Numbered from the stretch's first letter, positions 28,325 to 39,142 are shown. The stretch is 64,000 nucleotides of DNA from Pseudomonadota bacterium (GCA_021804785.1 JAJZGY010000002.1:62001-126000); one strand, 5' to 3'. Notes: generated by a model not told the origin, from the letters alone. Numbers and translations: made by a program.

Positions 28325-29145
28325 CTGCGCCGCTCAAACGTCTCATTGAAGAAGCCTGGGAGGCTCGTGACAGCCTTTCGGTCAGCACGAAAGGGGCGGT
28401 GCGGGATGCCGTCGAGGAGGTGCTCGACGGGCTTGACCGTGGCCAATATCGGGTTGCGGTCAGGGAGGATGGCGTCTGGCGGGTCGAGCAATGGCTCAAA
28501 CAGGCCGTGCTGCTCTCTTTTCGCCTCTGCGACATGAAGCCGATCAGTGGCGGCGCCGGCGGTGCCCCGTGGTGGGACAAGGTGGATTCCAAGTTTCTCA
28601 ACTGGGACTCGTCGCGGTTCGCCGAAGCCGGTCTGCGCGCAGTGCCCGGCGCTATCGTCCGGCGTTCAGCCTTTATCGACAAAGGCTGTGTGCTGATGCC
28701 AAGCTTTGTCAATCTTGGCGCCCATATCGGGCCAGATACCATGGTCGACACCTGGGCGACGGTTGGCTCCTGCGCCCAGATCGGGGCACGTTGTCATCTG
28801 TCGGGCGGCGTCGGCATCGGTGGAGTGCTGGAGCCTCTGCAGGCCAACCCCGTCATCATCGAAGATAATTGCTTCATCGGCGCCCGTTCGGAAGTCGCCG
28901 AAGGGGTGATCGTTGGCGAAGGGTCCGTACTCTCAATGGGGGTCTATCTCGGCCAGTCGACCAAGATCATCGATCGACAAAGCGGCGAGGTATTCTATGG
29001 CCGGGTGCCACCCTATTCCGTCGTGGTCGCCGGCAGCCATGGCGGCGGTGACGGCAAGCCCGCGCTGTATTGCGCAGTGATCGTCAAACGCGTCGACGCA
29101 CGAACCCGACAGAAGACCTCGATCAACGAACTTCTGCGCGCTTAG
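28321..29145 (+). CDS. dapD: 2,3,4,5-Tetrahydropyridine-2,6-dicarboxylate N-succinyltransferase
   Basis: A 274-residue enzyme of the succinylase branch of lysine and diaminopimelate synthesis. The N-terminal helical domain contains [12 protein letters not shown], followed by the left-handed beta-helix of hexapeptide repeats ([55 protein letters not shown]) and the C-terminal PYSVVVAGS. It starts inside the HAD gene stop, and its stop overlaps that of the convergent TPR gene by four bases. Confidence 0.96.
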   Translation: MTAPLKRLIEEAWEARDSLSVSTKGAVRDAVEEVLDGLDRGQYRVAVREDGVWRVEQWLKQAVLLSFRLCDMKPISGGAGGAPWWDKVDSKFLNWDSSRFAEAGLRAVPGAIVRRSAFIDKGCVLMPSFVNLGAHIGPDTMVDTWATVGSCAQIGARCHLSGGVGIGGVLEPLQANPVIIEDNCFIGARSEVAEGVIVGEGSVLSMGVYLGQSTKIIDRQSGEVFYGRVPPYSVVVAGSHGGGDGKPALYCAVIVKRVDARTRQKTSINELLRA

Positions 29146-30902
29146 GCGGCACGCAGCCGGGCTGCAAAATCGGTCAATGCCGCCGCCACATCTGGCAGCA
29201 GTTGATCCCAGTCACCGAAATTTTGCGGATAGAACACGGGCGCGGCACGGTACCAGGGATAACAGGACGTTCCCAGCTGGGGCCAGGTCCGGCCGGCGGT
29301 CAGAATCCAGGTCTCGGTGCCGACGCTGGCGGCCGTAGCTGCTGCTGCGGTCGGTGCTGAAATCACCAGATCGAGGGCGGCGGAGAGCGCCGCGGCCCCA
29401 TCGATGTCGTCCTTCAGATCAAGGCCCTCGACCCGGTGTATTGGTACCTCGTAGCGCGCGCAGATCTCGGCTAGTTCCTGATCGCAATCCCCATATTGCA
29501 GATTGACGAACTGGACGCCCGGCGTACGCAGGATCGGTTCCCACTGTACAAGCGGACTGAAATACTTGTTACGCTTGATATCCCGCATCATCGAACGCCA
29601 GCAGATGCCAACAAAGGGCCCCGGACCGAGAGCAAGCAGGCGTGTCCGCAACTGCGCCACCCTTGACGGCTCGGGCATGAGAAATGCCACTTTGCGGAAG
29701 TCTTCGGCCCTCGTGCGGGTAAATTGCAGTGCCGAGGCCATCGGGACATAAAAATCCGGTCGCTGATCGCCCACCGCGAAAGGGATGAAGCGGAACTCCC
29801 TGCGGTCGTCACCATCGACGGATTTGCGATCTTCATAGGCGCCCACGATCGCCTTGGGAAACGAGCGCTGGAACAGCGAAACAAGGCGGGCGTCGACGGC
29901 AATCTGCAGCTGCCCCGTGCGGCCTAGAGCGCGCTGGAGATCCGGTAGGACAGAGGCAAACATGATTTCATCACCGAGACCCTGTTCGCCAATGACGAGA
30001 AGGCGTTTGCCCTCAAGCGGCTCGCCCTGCCACTGCGGCGCCTCGACCATGTAACGTACATAGGCCCTAAAGCTCGGATCATTGCGGATTTCGTATTCGC
30101 GAAAGCCCTCCTCAAGTCGCCCCATACCGATCAGGCAGATGCTCCGGGAATGACTTCCTTCAAGAAGATCATTGGCATCGACTGCTCTGGCCAGAGCCTC
30201 GTCATAGGCTTCGAGCGAGTCTTCAAGTTCGCCCAGGTGAGACAGAGCAAAGGCCAGATTGTGCCACGGCCGCGAGTATCCAGGATCCAGGGCGATGGCT
30301 TCCTTATAGAATATCAGCGCTTCCTCGGCGCGACCCTGCTCGGACAGCACTGTCGCCAGAGAGTTCCACAGCGCCGCCTCATGGGGCATGCGATTGATCG
30401 CCGTGCGCAAGGTCTCGATTGCCTGAGGAATATCGCCAAGATCACACAGGACGCTGCCAAGATTGTTGTAGCCGAGGGGAGAGTCGGGGCGGCGGACGAT
30501 ATACTGCGCGAACATGTCGGCAGCAGCGCCATACATTTTCAGTCCCCACGCCGTCAGACCAAGATTGACCAGAAGATCGCTGTCTTCAGGATCAAGAGCA
30601 TAGGCCTGTTCATAGGTCACAAGGGCCTTGTGCAAATGACCCATTTTCTCAAGCGCAAGGGCCAGCATGTGGAAGGCAGCGCCATAGCTCGGATCCGTCT
30701 CGGTGGCACGCAGTGCCAGCTTGGCCGTCCGTGTCACCTCGCCGCGACGCCACAGTTTGATCGCGCGGCGTACCAGATAGGTGGCTTTGGCGCGGTCGGC
30801 CACCTCTGCTGCATCCTGTTCGACAGCTTCAATGCGCGCTACTGCGGCTTCAGCGGCGCCGATGCCGGTCATCGTATCAAGACCAGAACGACCAAGTGCC
30901 AT
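29142..30902 (-). CDS. TPR-glycosyltransferase fusion, possibly for flagellin glycosylation
   Basis: A protein of 586 residues from the ATG at 30902, which follows GAGGAGG. The N-terminal half contains about six tetratricopeptide repeats (for example [38 protein letters not shown]). From about residue 290 a glycosyltransferase-like domain begins ([54 protein letters not shown]). TPR plus GT domain resembles the FlbA/FlmG group, which glycosylates flagellin in Caulobacter. It is divergent from flbT-flaF 160 bases away, which supports a flagellar role, but no flagellin gene is in view. Confidence 0.78.
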   Translation of the reverse strand: MALGRSGLDTMTGIGAAEAAVARIEAVEQDAAEVADRAKATYLVRRAIKLWRRGEVTRTAKLALRATETDPSYGAAFHMLALALEKMGHLHKALVTYEQAYALDPEDSDLLVNLGLTAWGLKMYGAAADMFAQYIVRRPDSPLGYNNLGSVLCDLGDIPQAIETLRTAINRMPHEAALWNSLATVLSEQGRAEEALIFYKEAIALDPGYSRPWHNLAFALSHLGELEDSLEAYDEALARAVDANDLLEGSHSRSICLIGMGRLEEGFREYEIRNDPSFRAYVRYMVEAPQWQGEPLEGKRLLVIGEQGLGDEIMFASVLPDLQRALGRTGQLQIAVDARLVSLFQRSFPKAIVGAYEDRKSVDGDDRREFRFIPFAVGDQRPDFYVPMASALQFTRTRAEDFRKVAFLMPEPSRVAQLRTRLLALGPGPFVGICWRSMMRDIKRNKYFSPLVQWEPILRTPGVQFVNLQYGDCDQELAEICARYEVPIHRVEGLDLKDDIDGAAALSAALDLVISAPTAAAATAASVGTETWILTAGRTWPQLGTSCYPWYRAAPVFYPQNFGDWDQLLPDVAAALTDFAARLRAA

Positions 30903-31065
30903 GTAAGGCCTCCTCTTATTCGCTTCCATCAAACCCCATCATGCTTAAGCGAGGGTGAAGATGAATAATTTAGATACGAGGATTTTCTTAACGAAGTCAG
31001 GTTAGGGTCGACCTGCGCACGAAGACGCGAACGACTTCGCAGCCGCGAAAAAGGGGACATTGGCG

Positions 31066-31491
31066 ATGCCACTGAAGCTGTCATTAAAACCCGGCGAGAA
31101 ATTCGTGCTTAATGGCGCGGTTCTAACCAACGGGGACAAGCGGACCAGCCTTGTCTTGCAGAACAAGGCCTGCATCCTGCGTGAGCGGGACATCATGCAA
31201 CCGGAGGACGCGAACACACCGGCGCGCCGGATCTATTTCCCGATCATGATGATGTATCTCGATGGTGACGAGACGGAAACTTACTACAACGACTTTGCGT
31301 TGCGCATGACTGAGTTCATGAGCGCCATACGCTCGCGCCCTGCATTGGCGGTCTGTGTCGATATCAGCCGCGAAGTCATGGCGGGCGGCTATTACCGCGC
31401 ACTGATGCAATGCAAGAAGCTTTTTGAGTTCGAACGGGAGCGTCTGAGTTATGAGCCATCACGCCTATCAGCGCACGCAGCGCATTACTGA
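31066..31491 (+). CDS. flbT: Flagellin mRNA regulator FlbT
   Basis: A 141-residue protein with the FlbT pattern: MPLKLSLKPGEKFVLNGAVL, RTSLVLQNKACILRERDIM, ANTPARRIYFPIMMMYLD and YYRALMQCKKLFEFER. FlbT binds flagellin mRNA and lowers its stability until the hook is complete. The ATG at 31066 has AAGGGG nine bases upstream; a TTG two codons earlier is also in frame. The 3' end overlaps flaF by about 40 bases. Confidence 0.93.
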   Translation: MPLKLSLKPGEKFVLNGAVLTNGDKRTSLVLQNKACILRERDIMQPEDANTPARRIYFPIMMMYLDGDETETYYNDFALRMTEFMSAIRSRPALAVCVDISREVMAGGYYRALMQCKKLFEFERERLSYEPSRLSAHAAHY

Positions 31492-31801
31492 GGATCCTCG
31501 AACTGCCGAATACCGGCTGTTCGGACAGGTTACCGGTGCGCTGCTTGAGGCCAAGGCAAAGAATGTGAGCGGCGGGCCGTTGGCGGAAGCTGTCGACTGG
31601 AACAGGCGTCTGTGGGGCTCACTGGCCGCCGATTGTCTGGATGACCGCAATCGACTGCCCCCGCAGTTACGGGCTCATATCGTCTCGCTGTCCCTTTGGG
31701 TGACACGCTATTCAAAAGATGTGGTGCGCCGGGGCGCACCAATGGATCCGCTGATCGAAGTCAATCGTACGATCATGCAAGGACTACAGGGCCAGGCCTG
31801 A
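31451..31801 (+). CDS. flaF: Flagellar biosynthesis regulator FlaF
   Basis: A 116-residue helical protein resembling FlaF: YQRTQRITEDPRTAEYRLFG, EAVDWNRRLWGSLAADC and SLWVTRYSKDVVRRGAPMD. FlaF acts opposite to FlbT and is needed for flagellin production or secretion. The gene starts inside the flbT 3' end and is followed by a strong terminator, so flbT-flaF form a two-gene unit. Confidence 0.92.
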   Translation: MSHHAYQRTQRITEDPRTAEYRLFGQVTGALLEAKAKNVSGGPLAEAVDWNRRLWGSLAADCLDDRNRLPPQLRAHIVSLSLWVTRYSKDVVRRGAPMDPLIEVNRTIMQGLQGQA

Positions 31802-31825
31802 GCATTCCTGGAACTCCCTTGCCTT

Positions 31826-31852
31826 GGGCCGGCCTCGCGCCGGCCCGTTTTT
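31826..31852 (+). terminator. Rho-independent terminator after flaF
   Basis: A perfect 8-bp stem GGGCCGGC/GCCGGCCC with a 5-base loop is followed by G and five T residues. It starts 24 bases after the flaF stop. Confidence 0.85.
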
Positions 31853-31992
31853 CATGCACGGTGCTTTTAACGTGCCATCCTGGCGGGGGCATTCTTTACG
31901 CCCACTGCGGAGGCTGGCATGCTCGCCCCGCGAAGCCTGACCTGAGCCCAGCTTGCCAGCTGGAAGAGCGGCCAGGAACGAGGGGGGAAAGC

Positions 31993-32703
31993 ATGAGCAT
32001 GCTGATTGCGGCTGCGGCCGTGTTTGTTATCACCCATCTTGCAATTGCTGGTACGCGATTGCGCGAGGCCTTGGTACGTGTCCTCGGTGATGGCGGCTAT
32101 ATGCTCGCCTTTTCCATGATTTCGGTGGGGGCTCTGGTATGGCTCGCTTATTCCTACAACCTGGCGCACTCAAGCGGCGCAGATACACAATGGTGGCAGA
32201 GCGGTCGGGGTCTTCACGATTCGGGGATCTTGATCATCGGGCTCGCGTTTTTTCTTGGTGTTCAGGGTCTTCTCTCTGCCAATCCGACCAGCGTCGCCCA
32301 GGACAAAGCGGCCCGTGATCCGGCTGTGGTACAGGGCGTGCTGCGCGTCACCCGCCATCCTTTCCTGTGGGCTGTCGCGCTGTGGTCTCTCTTCCATCTT
32401 GCCGTCAACGGTGATGAAGCGTCCGTGATTTTCTTCGCCGCTTTCCTCGTGCTCAGTCTCTTGGGTGTTTTTTCGATTGACGCGAAGAGGCGGCGCGCCC
32501 TGGGCCCGGCGTGGGACGATTTTGCCAAACGCACCTCGAGCATTCCGTTTGCAGCGGTGCTGCGTGGCAATGTCACGCTCAACATCGCCGAGAGCTTTGG
32601 TTGGCGGTTCTGGGTGGCGATGGGGGTGTTTGTCGCGGTGCTGTTCGCCCATCTCTGGCTGTTCGGGGTTTCGCCGTTTCCCGGAGGCTGGCGGCCATAT
32701 TAG
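31993..32703 (+). CDS. NnrU family membrane protein
   Basis: A 236-residue inner-membrane protein with about six hydrophobic helices. It has the NnrU features: an N-terminal FVITHLAIAGTRLREALV, LRVTRHPFLWAVALWSLFHL in the middle and GVFSIDAKRRRALGPAWDDF in the C-terminal loop. NnrU is linked to nitrite/nitric-oxide reduction in denitrifiers; in organisms without such genes its role is unknown, and none are nearby here. The ATG at 31993 follows a run of six Gs. Confidence 0.85.
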   Translation: MSMLIAAAAVFVITHLAIAGTRLREALVRVLGDGGYMLAFSMISVGALVWLAYSYNLAHSSGADTQWWQSGRGLHDSGILIIGLAFFLGVQGLLSANPTSVAQDKAARDPAVVQGVLRVTRHPFLWAVALWSLFHLAVNGDEASVIFFAAFLVLSLLGVFSIDAKRRRALGPAWDDFAKRTSSIPFAAVLRGNVTLNIAESFGWRFWVAMGVFVAVLFAHLWLFGVSPFPGGWRPY

Positions 32704-32837
32704 CCACGGCCTTTGGCACAGGTTGGGGGAGGCCCAAGCGGTGCTGGCGGAAAGAGCCTCAGCATTGCTTTGCGCTGGTCTGTCATGAATGTCGCGGACG
32801 CTGACAGAACTTTAAGTGTTTTGCGCCACAAGGAGGC

Positions 32838-33182
32838 ATGAGCGCCGACACATCGCCCGTCGATCTGAGCCATTTGGACCGCTATACGGGCGGCAATGAG
32901 GCGCTCAACCGCGAGATCCTCGCGCTGTTCTCGACCCAGGCCGAGGAACTTTTCGCAGGGCTGCGCAAGGCCAATCAGGCCGGCGATGACAAGCGCTGGC
33001 GCGAACATGCCCATGCCCTCAAGGGCGGAGCCCGAGGCATTGGCGCCTTTGGCATTGGTGAACTTGCCGCGACTCTCGAAAAACAGAGCCCGAAGGGCTA
33101 TGGCGCCAAGAGGGGCCTTGCGGCTTTAGCCGACGAAATGCGGCTTGTTGCCAACTTTATCGCGCTCTATCGCCGCAGTTAG
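32838..33182 (+). CDS. Histidine phosphotransfer (Hpt) domain protein
   Basis: A 114-residue stand-alone Hpt domain: four helices with the phospho-accepting His59 in HAHALKGGARGIGA, followed by ELAATLEKQ. It should relay phosphate between receiver domains. No kinase or receiver is adjacent. AAGGAGG is placed ideally before the ATG. Confidence 0.88.
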   Translation: MSADTSPVDLSHLDRYTGGNEALNREILALFSTQAEELFAGLRKANQAGDDKRWREHAHALKGGARGIGAFGIGELAATLEKQSPKGYGAKRGLAALADEMRLVANFIALYRRS

Positions 33183-33258
33183 GGTGACAGGCGCTGTCTT
33201 TGATTCCCGGCGTAAGCTTGGATATAGGCCTGCGCTGAGGCGCCGGTGCAGGATGGCG

Positions 33259-34360
<1,102 letters not shown>

Positions 34361-34380
34361 CGCCCATCTGTGAGACAGCC

Positions 34381-34689
34381 ATGAAAATCATCGCCACCGA
34401 CCGCTCTGGCGTGTCGAGAGAAATTGAAGGCCGCGACAACTGGACCTTGATGGAAATGCTGCGCGACGCCGGCCTTCCCATCACCGCCGAGTGTGGCGGC
34501 GCCTGCGCCTGTGCAACCTGCCATGTCTATGTCGAAGACGGCTGGTACGAGAAGCTGCCGCCCAAATCCGATGCCGAGACCGATATGCTCGATATGGCGC
34601 TTGCGGTGCAGGAGAATTCGCGCCTGGCCTGCCAGATCACCTGCTCTGACGCCCTGGACGGCATCACGGTCACCCTCGCTCCGGAGTGA
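34381..34689 (+). CDS. [2Fe-2S] ferredoxin, adrenodoxin/ISC type
   Basis: A 102-residue ferredoxin with cluster ligands Cys38, Cys44, Cys47 and Cys84 (C-x5-C-x2-C-x36-C), the vertebrate-type/adrenodoxin spacing, in AECGGACACATCHVYV and RLACQITC. It is the likely electron acceptor or donor of the reductase encoded just upstream and may serve iron-sulfur assembly or a monooxygenase; neither is encoded nearby. Confidence 0.93.
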   Translation: MKIIATDRSGVSREIEGRDNWTLMEMLRDAGLPITAECGGACACATCHVYVEDGWYEKLPPKSDAETDMLDMALAVQENSRLACQITCSDALDGITVTLAPE

Positions 34690-34705
34690 GGCTCCCCATC
34701 CAAGG

Positions 34706-34726
34706 TGCCTTGAGGGCGCCAAGGCA
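34706..34726 (+). terminator. Hairpin after the ferredoxin gene, possible terminator
   Basis: A 7-bp perfect stem TGCCTTG/CAAGGCA with a 7-base loop begins 16 bases after the ferredoxin stop. There is no T-tract, so an intrinsic terminator is uncertain. The remaining bases up to 34998 contain no gene I can support. Confidence 0.35.
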
Positions 34727-34998
34727 TGAGCCCAGGCCATCCACCCCGTTCCTCACCGTCCCCTGAGGCAGGGGGGCCTGAGACGGTCTCTTGCGCGGCA
34801 AAAGATCCGAGATGAGGGCTTCGCCCAAGACCCCAAGGCGGGCTATATGGGCGAGCCGGAAACCTTAGCGCCCCCTGGCACGGCGATGCCAATCGTCTGG
34901 GATTTGCCAGCTGAGTGACGATGGCCAGTCGGCAGCTGCCGGGGCCTTCGCCGTTCGGGTGCGCTGGTCATCAGCTGGCGGTGAGCCTCGGAGTAGTC

Positions 34999-35631
34999 AT
35001 GAGTGGCCTTAAGGCCTTGCACACAGAGCCGCCTCCACCGACCAGCCGTACCCGTTCGGCAGAGCGGGCGGTTGCAGCCGGCCTGCTGGTGCTGCTGCTC
35101 CATGCACTGGCGCTCTGGATCATTCTGCAGTCCTTCTACCTGCCATCCTCTGAAATCCCGCACTACCATGAAACCGCGATCACTCTGTGGCTGACCAAGC
35201 CAAAGATCCACGCCCCTGCATCGCCGGTTCCTGTGCTGCGCCCACAAAAGAAAAAGAAAAAGCCGACCCCCTACGAGAACGTTCCGGTTCCGAACGCACA
35301 AGGTTTTGCCGTGCCCCCGCCGCCGCCCACCGCGCCCCTGACGGGCGAGGATTACAATGGCCTGCGTGCGCTGGGCGAATACCTCTACAATTGCAGCGAG
35401 ATGAATTACGGCTACCTGACCCCGCTCGACCGTTTGCATTGCCAGTTCGACCTGTGGGACCTGCCGCCCGCCAACCCGGGCAAGGGGCTGCGCCTGGGCA
35501 AGCCGCCGGGCAGCGTCTGGGAGCAGCAACTTCAGAAGCAGAAAGCGCCGCCACGCAAGTTCACTCGGCCGTGTCGACCCAACAGCCCCAATTCCAATCT
35601 CGGCCTGCCTTGCTACAATCTCGCCCATTAG
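34999..35631 (+). CDS. TonB-like single-pass protein with proline-rich spacer
   Basis: A 210-residue protein from the ATG preceded by GGAG. It has a short cytoplasmic N-terminus, one transmembrane helix (AAGLLVLLLHALALWIILQ), a periplasmic Lys/Pro-rich section (RPQKKKKKPTP, AVPPPPPTAP) and a compact C-terminal part with four Cys (YNCSEM, LHCQFD, RPCRPN, LPCYNL). The overall plan is that of TonB-type energy transducers, but the TonB C-terminal fold is not recognisable. No ExbB, ExbD or receptor gene is nearby. The Cys pairs suggest disulfides. Confidence 0.55.
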   Translation: MSGLKALHTEPPPPTSRTRSAERAVAAGLLVLLLHALALWIILQSFYLPSSEIPHYHETAITLWLTKPKIHAPASPVPVLRPQKKKKKPTPYENVPVPNAQGFAVPPPPPTAPLTGEDYNGLRALGEYLYNCSEMNYGYLTPLDRLHCQFDLWDLPPANPGKGLRLGKPPGSVWEQQLQKQKAPPRKFTRPCRPNSPNSNLGLPCYNLAH

Positions 35632-35669
35632 CGAGACTGACATGCTGACCGGACATCGGAGACCAACAC

Positions 35670-36290
35670 ATGGGGTTCTACGCGCGCCATATCCTGCCTG
35701 CGCTGCTCGACCGGGCAATGTCGTCCAAACCCATCCGCTATCAGCGCCGCAAGGTTGTGCCACGCGCCGAGGGCCGGGTGCTCGAAATCGGCTTTGGCGC
35801 AGGCCACAACCTGCCATTCTATGATGCCAGCAAGGTAACACAGCTGTGGGCGCTGGAGCCCTCGGCGGAGATGCGGGCACGCAGCACGGAGCGACTGAAA
35901 GAACAGTCCTTTCCTGTCGAATTTCTCGATCTGCCCGGTGAACAGATTCCACTCGCGGACAGAAGCGTCGACACCATCCTCATCACCTATACGCTGTGCA
36001 CCATCAGCGACGTTGCGGCCGCGCTGCAGCAGATGCGCCGGGTCCTGAAGCCCGAGGGCGTGATGCTGTTCTGCGAACACGGCAAGGCGCCTGATGCTTC
36101 AGCCTATCGCTGGCAGCAACGTCTCGAGCCGATGTGGCGACGCATCGGCGGCGGCTGTCATCTCACCCGCGCGGTGCCCGAACTCATCGAGGCCGGCGGC
36201 TTTCACATCGCGGATATGGAAACCATGTACCTGCCCGGTACGCCCCATTTTGCGGGCTTTAATTACTGGGGTACGGCAAGGCCACGCTAG
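35670..36290 (+). CDS. SAM-dependent methyltransferase (Methyltransf_11 type)
   Basis: A 206-residue class I methyltransferase. Motif I is VLEIGFGAGHNLPFY, then WALEPSAEM, ITYTLCTISDVAAALQQM and RRVLKPEGVMLFCEHG. The layout resembles the small UbiE/METTL7-like enzymes. The substrate is unknown. It follows the TonB-like gene by 38 bases. Confidence 0.85.
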   Translation: MGFYARHILPALLDRAMSSKPIRYQRRKVVPRAEGRVLEIGFGAGHNLPFYDASKVTQLWALEPSAEMRARSTERLKEQSFPVEFLDLPGEQIPLADRSVDTILITYTLCTISDVAAALQQMRRVLKPEGVMLFCEHGKAPDASAYRWQQRLEPMWRRIGGGCHLTRAVPELIEAGGFHIADMETMYLPGTPHFAGFNYWGTARPR

Positions 36291-36431
36291 CGGTTTGACG
36301 TGCGCAGGAAGCGTCCGCAACACCGCGGCCCAGACGGCTCATTTGCCCTCGACGTCACAAGGGCATGGCACTTACTATGACACGGGGCGCGCCCGCGTCT
36401 CGTGGTCGTTTAACCCGGTTGCAGGATTGCC

Positions 36432-38429
36432 GTGACAGCAGCACGCAATGCACAGCGAGCGCTTACGCGTGGCGTCGCCGCACTCGACGCCGGACGGCCC
36501 GCGCAAGCCATCCCCCATCTGCGCACCGCACTCGACCTCGCGCCGCAGAACACTGCCGCAGCGAGCTTCATGGGTTGCGCCCTGACCCGCCTGGGCCGAC
36601 CGGCAGAGGCTGCGTCGTTCATTCTGGCCGCCCTGCGCGCCGCGCCAGCCGAGCCGCAGTGGCGTCTGCACCTGGCCGAATGGCTACTGGCGCAAAACAG
36701 GGCCGGCGAGGCCGAGCGCGAAGTCCTCGAACTCTTGCGGCACCTACCGCAAAGCGCCCTTGCCTGGACACAACTCGGTGATGCACGGGCCGCGCAAGAC
36801 AAAACCGCCGCAGCCCGTGAAGCCTATGAGCGGGCCTTGAGCCTGTCGGAGGGCGATCCGGTGGTGACCGTCAAGCTTGCCCGCGTCATTGCCGCGATGG
36901 GCGACATCGCCCAGGCCTGGGCCCTGCTTGGCACGGTACGGCGTGGCGAAACCGAAGCCTTCTGGCGCCTGAAGGCCGACCTTCTGGTCGTGGAGCGAAA
37001 CTGGCCGGCGCTGCGGACACATGCCGAGGCCTGGCGCAAAGCCCAACCGGACAGCCCGGCTGCTGTCCGCATGGAGGCCACAGCCGCGTTCGAACTGGGC
37101 GACTTCCGGCTGGCTAGGAGTGCCACACGCAAAATGCTCTCCTTGGGTGCAGCCAGCGCTGCGGATTGGGCCGCCTACGGCCAGATTTGTCTTCAGATTA
37201 ATGATTTTGTCGAGGCCGAACGGGCCTTCGCGAAAGCTGCGGCGCTGTCGCCACAAGATCCGGTGCTGCTGGCAGGCAGGGCGCGTCTCCTGACCTTCCA
37301 GGGCCGGCTCGACGACGCCGCGACAGCCTGCCGGGCCGCACTCGCGCGCGATCCCGACCGCGCTGACACCTATTGGCTGCTGGCGCTTCTGACGCGTGGT
37401 CGTTTTCGGCCCGAAGAGCTCGATGCACTCAGGCGTCTCACCGCGCAAAGCGGGCGGGCGCCCGATGACCGCGCCATGGCGGGGCTTGCACTGGGCCACG
37501 GGCTGGAGGCGGCGGGTGACATCGCTGGCGCCTGTGCGGCCTATGACCTCGCCCATGCGCAGAAGCGCGATATCGCACGGCGCGAAGGCTATGCGTATGA
37601 TCCCACCCAAAGCGAAGCACGGTTCGCGCGGATTGCAGAACTGTTTGCTGCGCCACCGGCCGAACGCGCACCCGTCAGCGGCCCGCGGCCAATCTTCATC
37701 TTCGGCATGCCGCGTTCGGGTACGACCCTGACCGATGCGGTCCTTGCCGGTCATCCCTTGGTGCAAGATTGCGGCGAGCGCGTTGTTCTCGAAATGCGTC
37801 TCAACGAGATTCTGCGCCAGCCTGATTTGAAACTGCCGCCTCCTGCGCAGCTTGAGCAATGGGCGAGGGACTATCTTGCTGACATCGCATTGCGACCGGG
37901 TGCGGCCTATGTCATCGACAAGAACCCGCTGAATTTTCAGGCCGCCGGCCTCATCGCGCAGATGTTCCCCAATGCCATTATGATCCACCTCCGGCGCAAC
38001 CCGCTGGAAGTTGGCCTCTCCATCTGGCGGCACGAATTCAGCAAGGGCTGGACCTTCACCACCAGCCTCGCGGACATCGGCCATTTCTATGGTCAATATG
38101 CAAAGCTGGCAGCGCATTGGCAGCGAGTGCTTGGTCCGCGTCTGGTGACGCTGCAATACGAGGAGTTCGCGGTCAATTTCACCCGCGCCGCACCTGAGCT
38201 CGTCGCCCGCATCGGCCTTGATTGGCACGAAGCCTGTGGCGACTTTTCACGACCGCGCCCCCCGATCGCAACCTTGACCGCGGTCCAGGTTCGCGATGCT
38301 GTCAGACCCGCAGCACCGCGCGCCCCGCGTTTCGGAAGCTATCTTGAACCCTTGCGGGCCGCCCTCCTGGCCGCCAATGTCGATCTCAACACCGGCCTGT
38401 GGTGCGGTATCGAAACTCGCCCGGCCTAG
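36432..38429 (+). CDS. TPR-repeat sulfotransferase
   Basis: A 665-residue fusion starting at GTG 36432. Residues about 1-400 form a tetratricopeptide solenoid (AIPHLRTALDLAPQNTAAAS and many similar units). From about 410 a sulfotransferase domain follows with the 5'-phosphosulfate loop FIFGMPRSGTTLTD, the 3'-phosphate segment IHLRRNPLEVGLSIW and a late LVTLQYEEF. Such proteins transfer sulfate from PAPS, possibly to protein targets bound by the TPRs. No PAPS-synthesis gene is in the window. Confidence 0.86.
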   Translation: MTAARNAQRALTRGVAALDAGRPAQAIPHLRTALDLAPQNTAAASFMGCALTRLGRPAEAASFILAALRAAPAEPQWRLHLAEWLLAQNRAGEAEREVLELLRHLPQSALAWTQLGDARAAQDKTAAAREAYERALSLSEGDPVVTVKLARVIAAMGDIAQAWALLGTVRRGETEAFWRLKADLLVVERNWPALRTHAEAWRKAQPDSPAAVRMEATAAFELGDFRLARSATRKMLSLGAASAADWAAYGQICLQINDFVEAERAFAKAAALSPQDPVLLAGRARLLTFQGRLDDAATACRAALARDPDRADTYWLLALLTRGRFRPEELDALRRLTAQSGRAPDDRAMAGLALGHGLEAAGDIAGACAAYDLAHAQKRDIARREGYAYDPTQSEARFARIAELFAAPPAERAPVSGPRPIFIFGMPRSGTTLTDAVLAGHPLVQDCGERVVLEMRLNEILRQPDLKLPPPAQLEQWARDYLADIALRPGAAYVIDKNPLNFQAAGLIAQMFPNAIMIHLRRNPLEVGLSIWRHEFSKGWTFTTSLADIGHFYGQYAKLAAHWQRVLGPRLVTLQYEEFAVNFTRAAPELVARIGLDWHEACGDFSRPRPPIATLTAVQVRDAVRPAAPRAPRFGSYLEPLRAALLAANVDLNTGLWCGIETRPA

Positions 38430-38492
38430 GACCACGGCCAGTTCAACACACAGCAGGTTCCCGTGCTGACCGCCGGTCGCTGGATCTGTGAC

Positions 38493-39128
38493 CTATTCCC
38501 TCGCCCGGTTCCGCGCCAGATCATAAGGCCCGCCCTTGGTGATAGCCCGCCCATAAGCAGGACGGCCCTGCATACGCGTACGATAGTCACGCAACCGCGG
38601 ATATCCCTCAAGAACTTCTCCAGCTGCCTCAAGCACGAACAGCAGCTGGATATCGGCCCCGGTCAGCCCGTCACCGACAAAATAGCTACGCCCCGTGAGC
38701 GCGTCCTCCATATAGCCGAAATGATTGGCGATCTCGCTGTCGATGCGCGGACGCAATGGGGCGGCACCATCGCCCAGTGTGCCAGCATAAAGCGCCAGCA
38801 TCAGCGGCAGCATGGCCGAGCCTTCGGCATAATGCATCCATTCGACATATTTCCAGTAATCGGTTGTCCCGTGCGCCGGCCTGAACCTGCCTCTGCCATA
38901 GACATCGATCAGGTATTCGACGATGGCACCAGATTCGGCAATCGTCGTAGCTCCATCCACCATCACCGGCGATTTGCCGAGGGGATGAATCTTTTTAAGT
39001 TCAGGTGGCGCCAGCGGCACCGGACTTTGACGCTGATAGCGAACGATCTCGTAGTCGAGCTCTAGCTCTTCAGCCAGCCACAGTATGCGCTGTGACCGCG
39101 AATTATTGAGATGATGGATTTTGATCAC
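38493..39128 (-). CDS. Glutathione S-transferase family protein
   Basis: A protein of 211 residues. The thioredoxin-like N-domain reads IKIHHLNNSRSQRILWLAEE, with the Ser-containing active-site turn, and HPLGKSPVMVDG, then TIAESGAIVEYLID (the glutathione-binding E-S). The all-helical C-domain has ADIQLLFVLE. I place the start at GTG 39128 because AAGGAG lies six bases upstream; a longer frame exists but overlaps the GNAT gene. The two genes lie 14 bases apart and are probably co-transcribed. Confidence 0.88.
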   Translation of the reverse strand: MIKIHHLNNSRSQRILWLAEELELDYEIVRYQRQSPVPLAPPELKKIHPLGKSPVMVDGATTIAESGAIVEYLIDVYGRGRFRPAHGTTDYWKYVEWMHYAEGSAMLPLMLALYAGTLGDGAAPLRPRIDSEIANHFGYMEDALTGRSYFVGDGLTGADIQLLFVLEAAGEVLEGYPRLRDYRTRMQGRPAYGRAITKGGPYDLARNRARE

Positions 39129-39142
39129 TACCTGCTCCTTGC

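Noticed and set aside
36744-38228. Long minus-strand open frame (494 codons) opposite the TPR-sulfotransferase
   Set aside because: It is the antisense shadow of a GC-rich gene whose plus-strand product is clearly recognisable.
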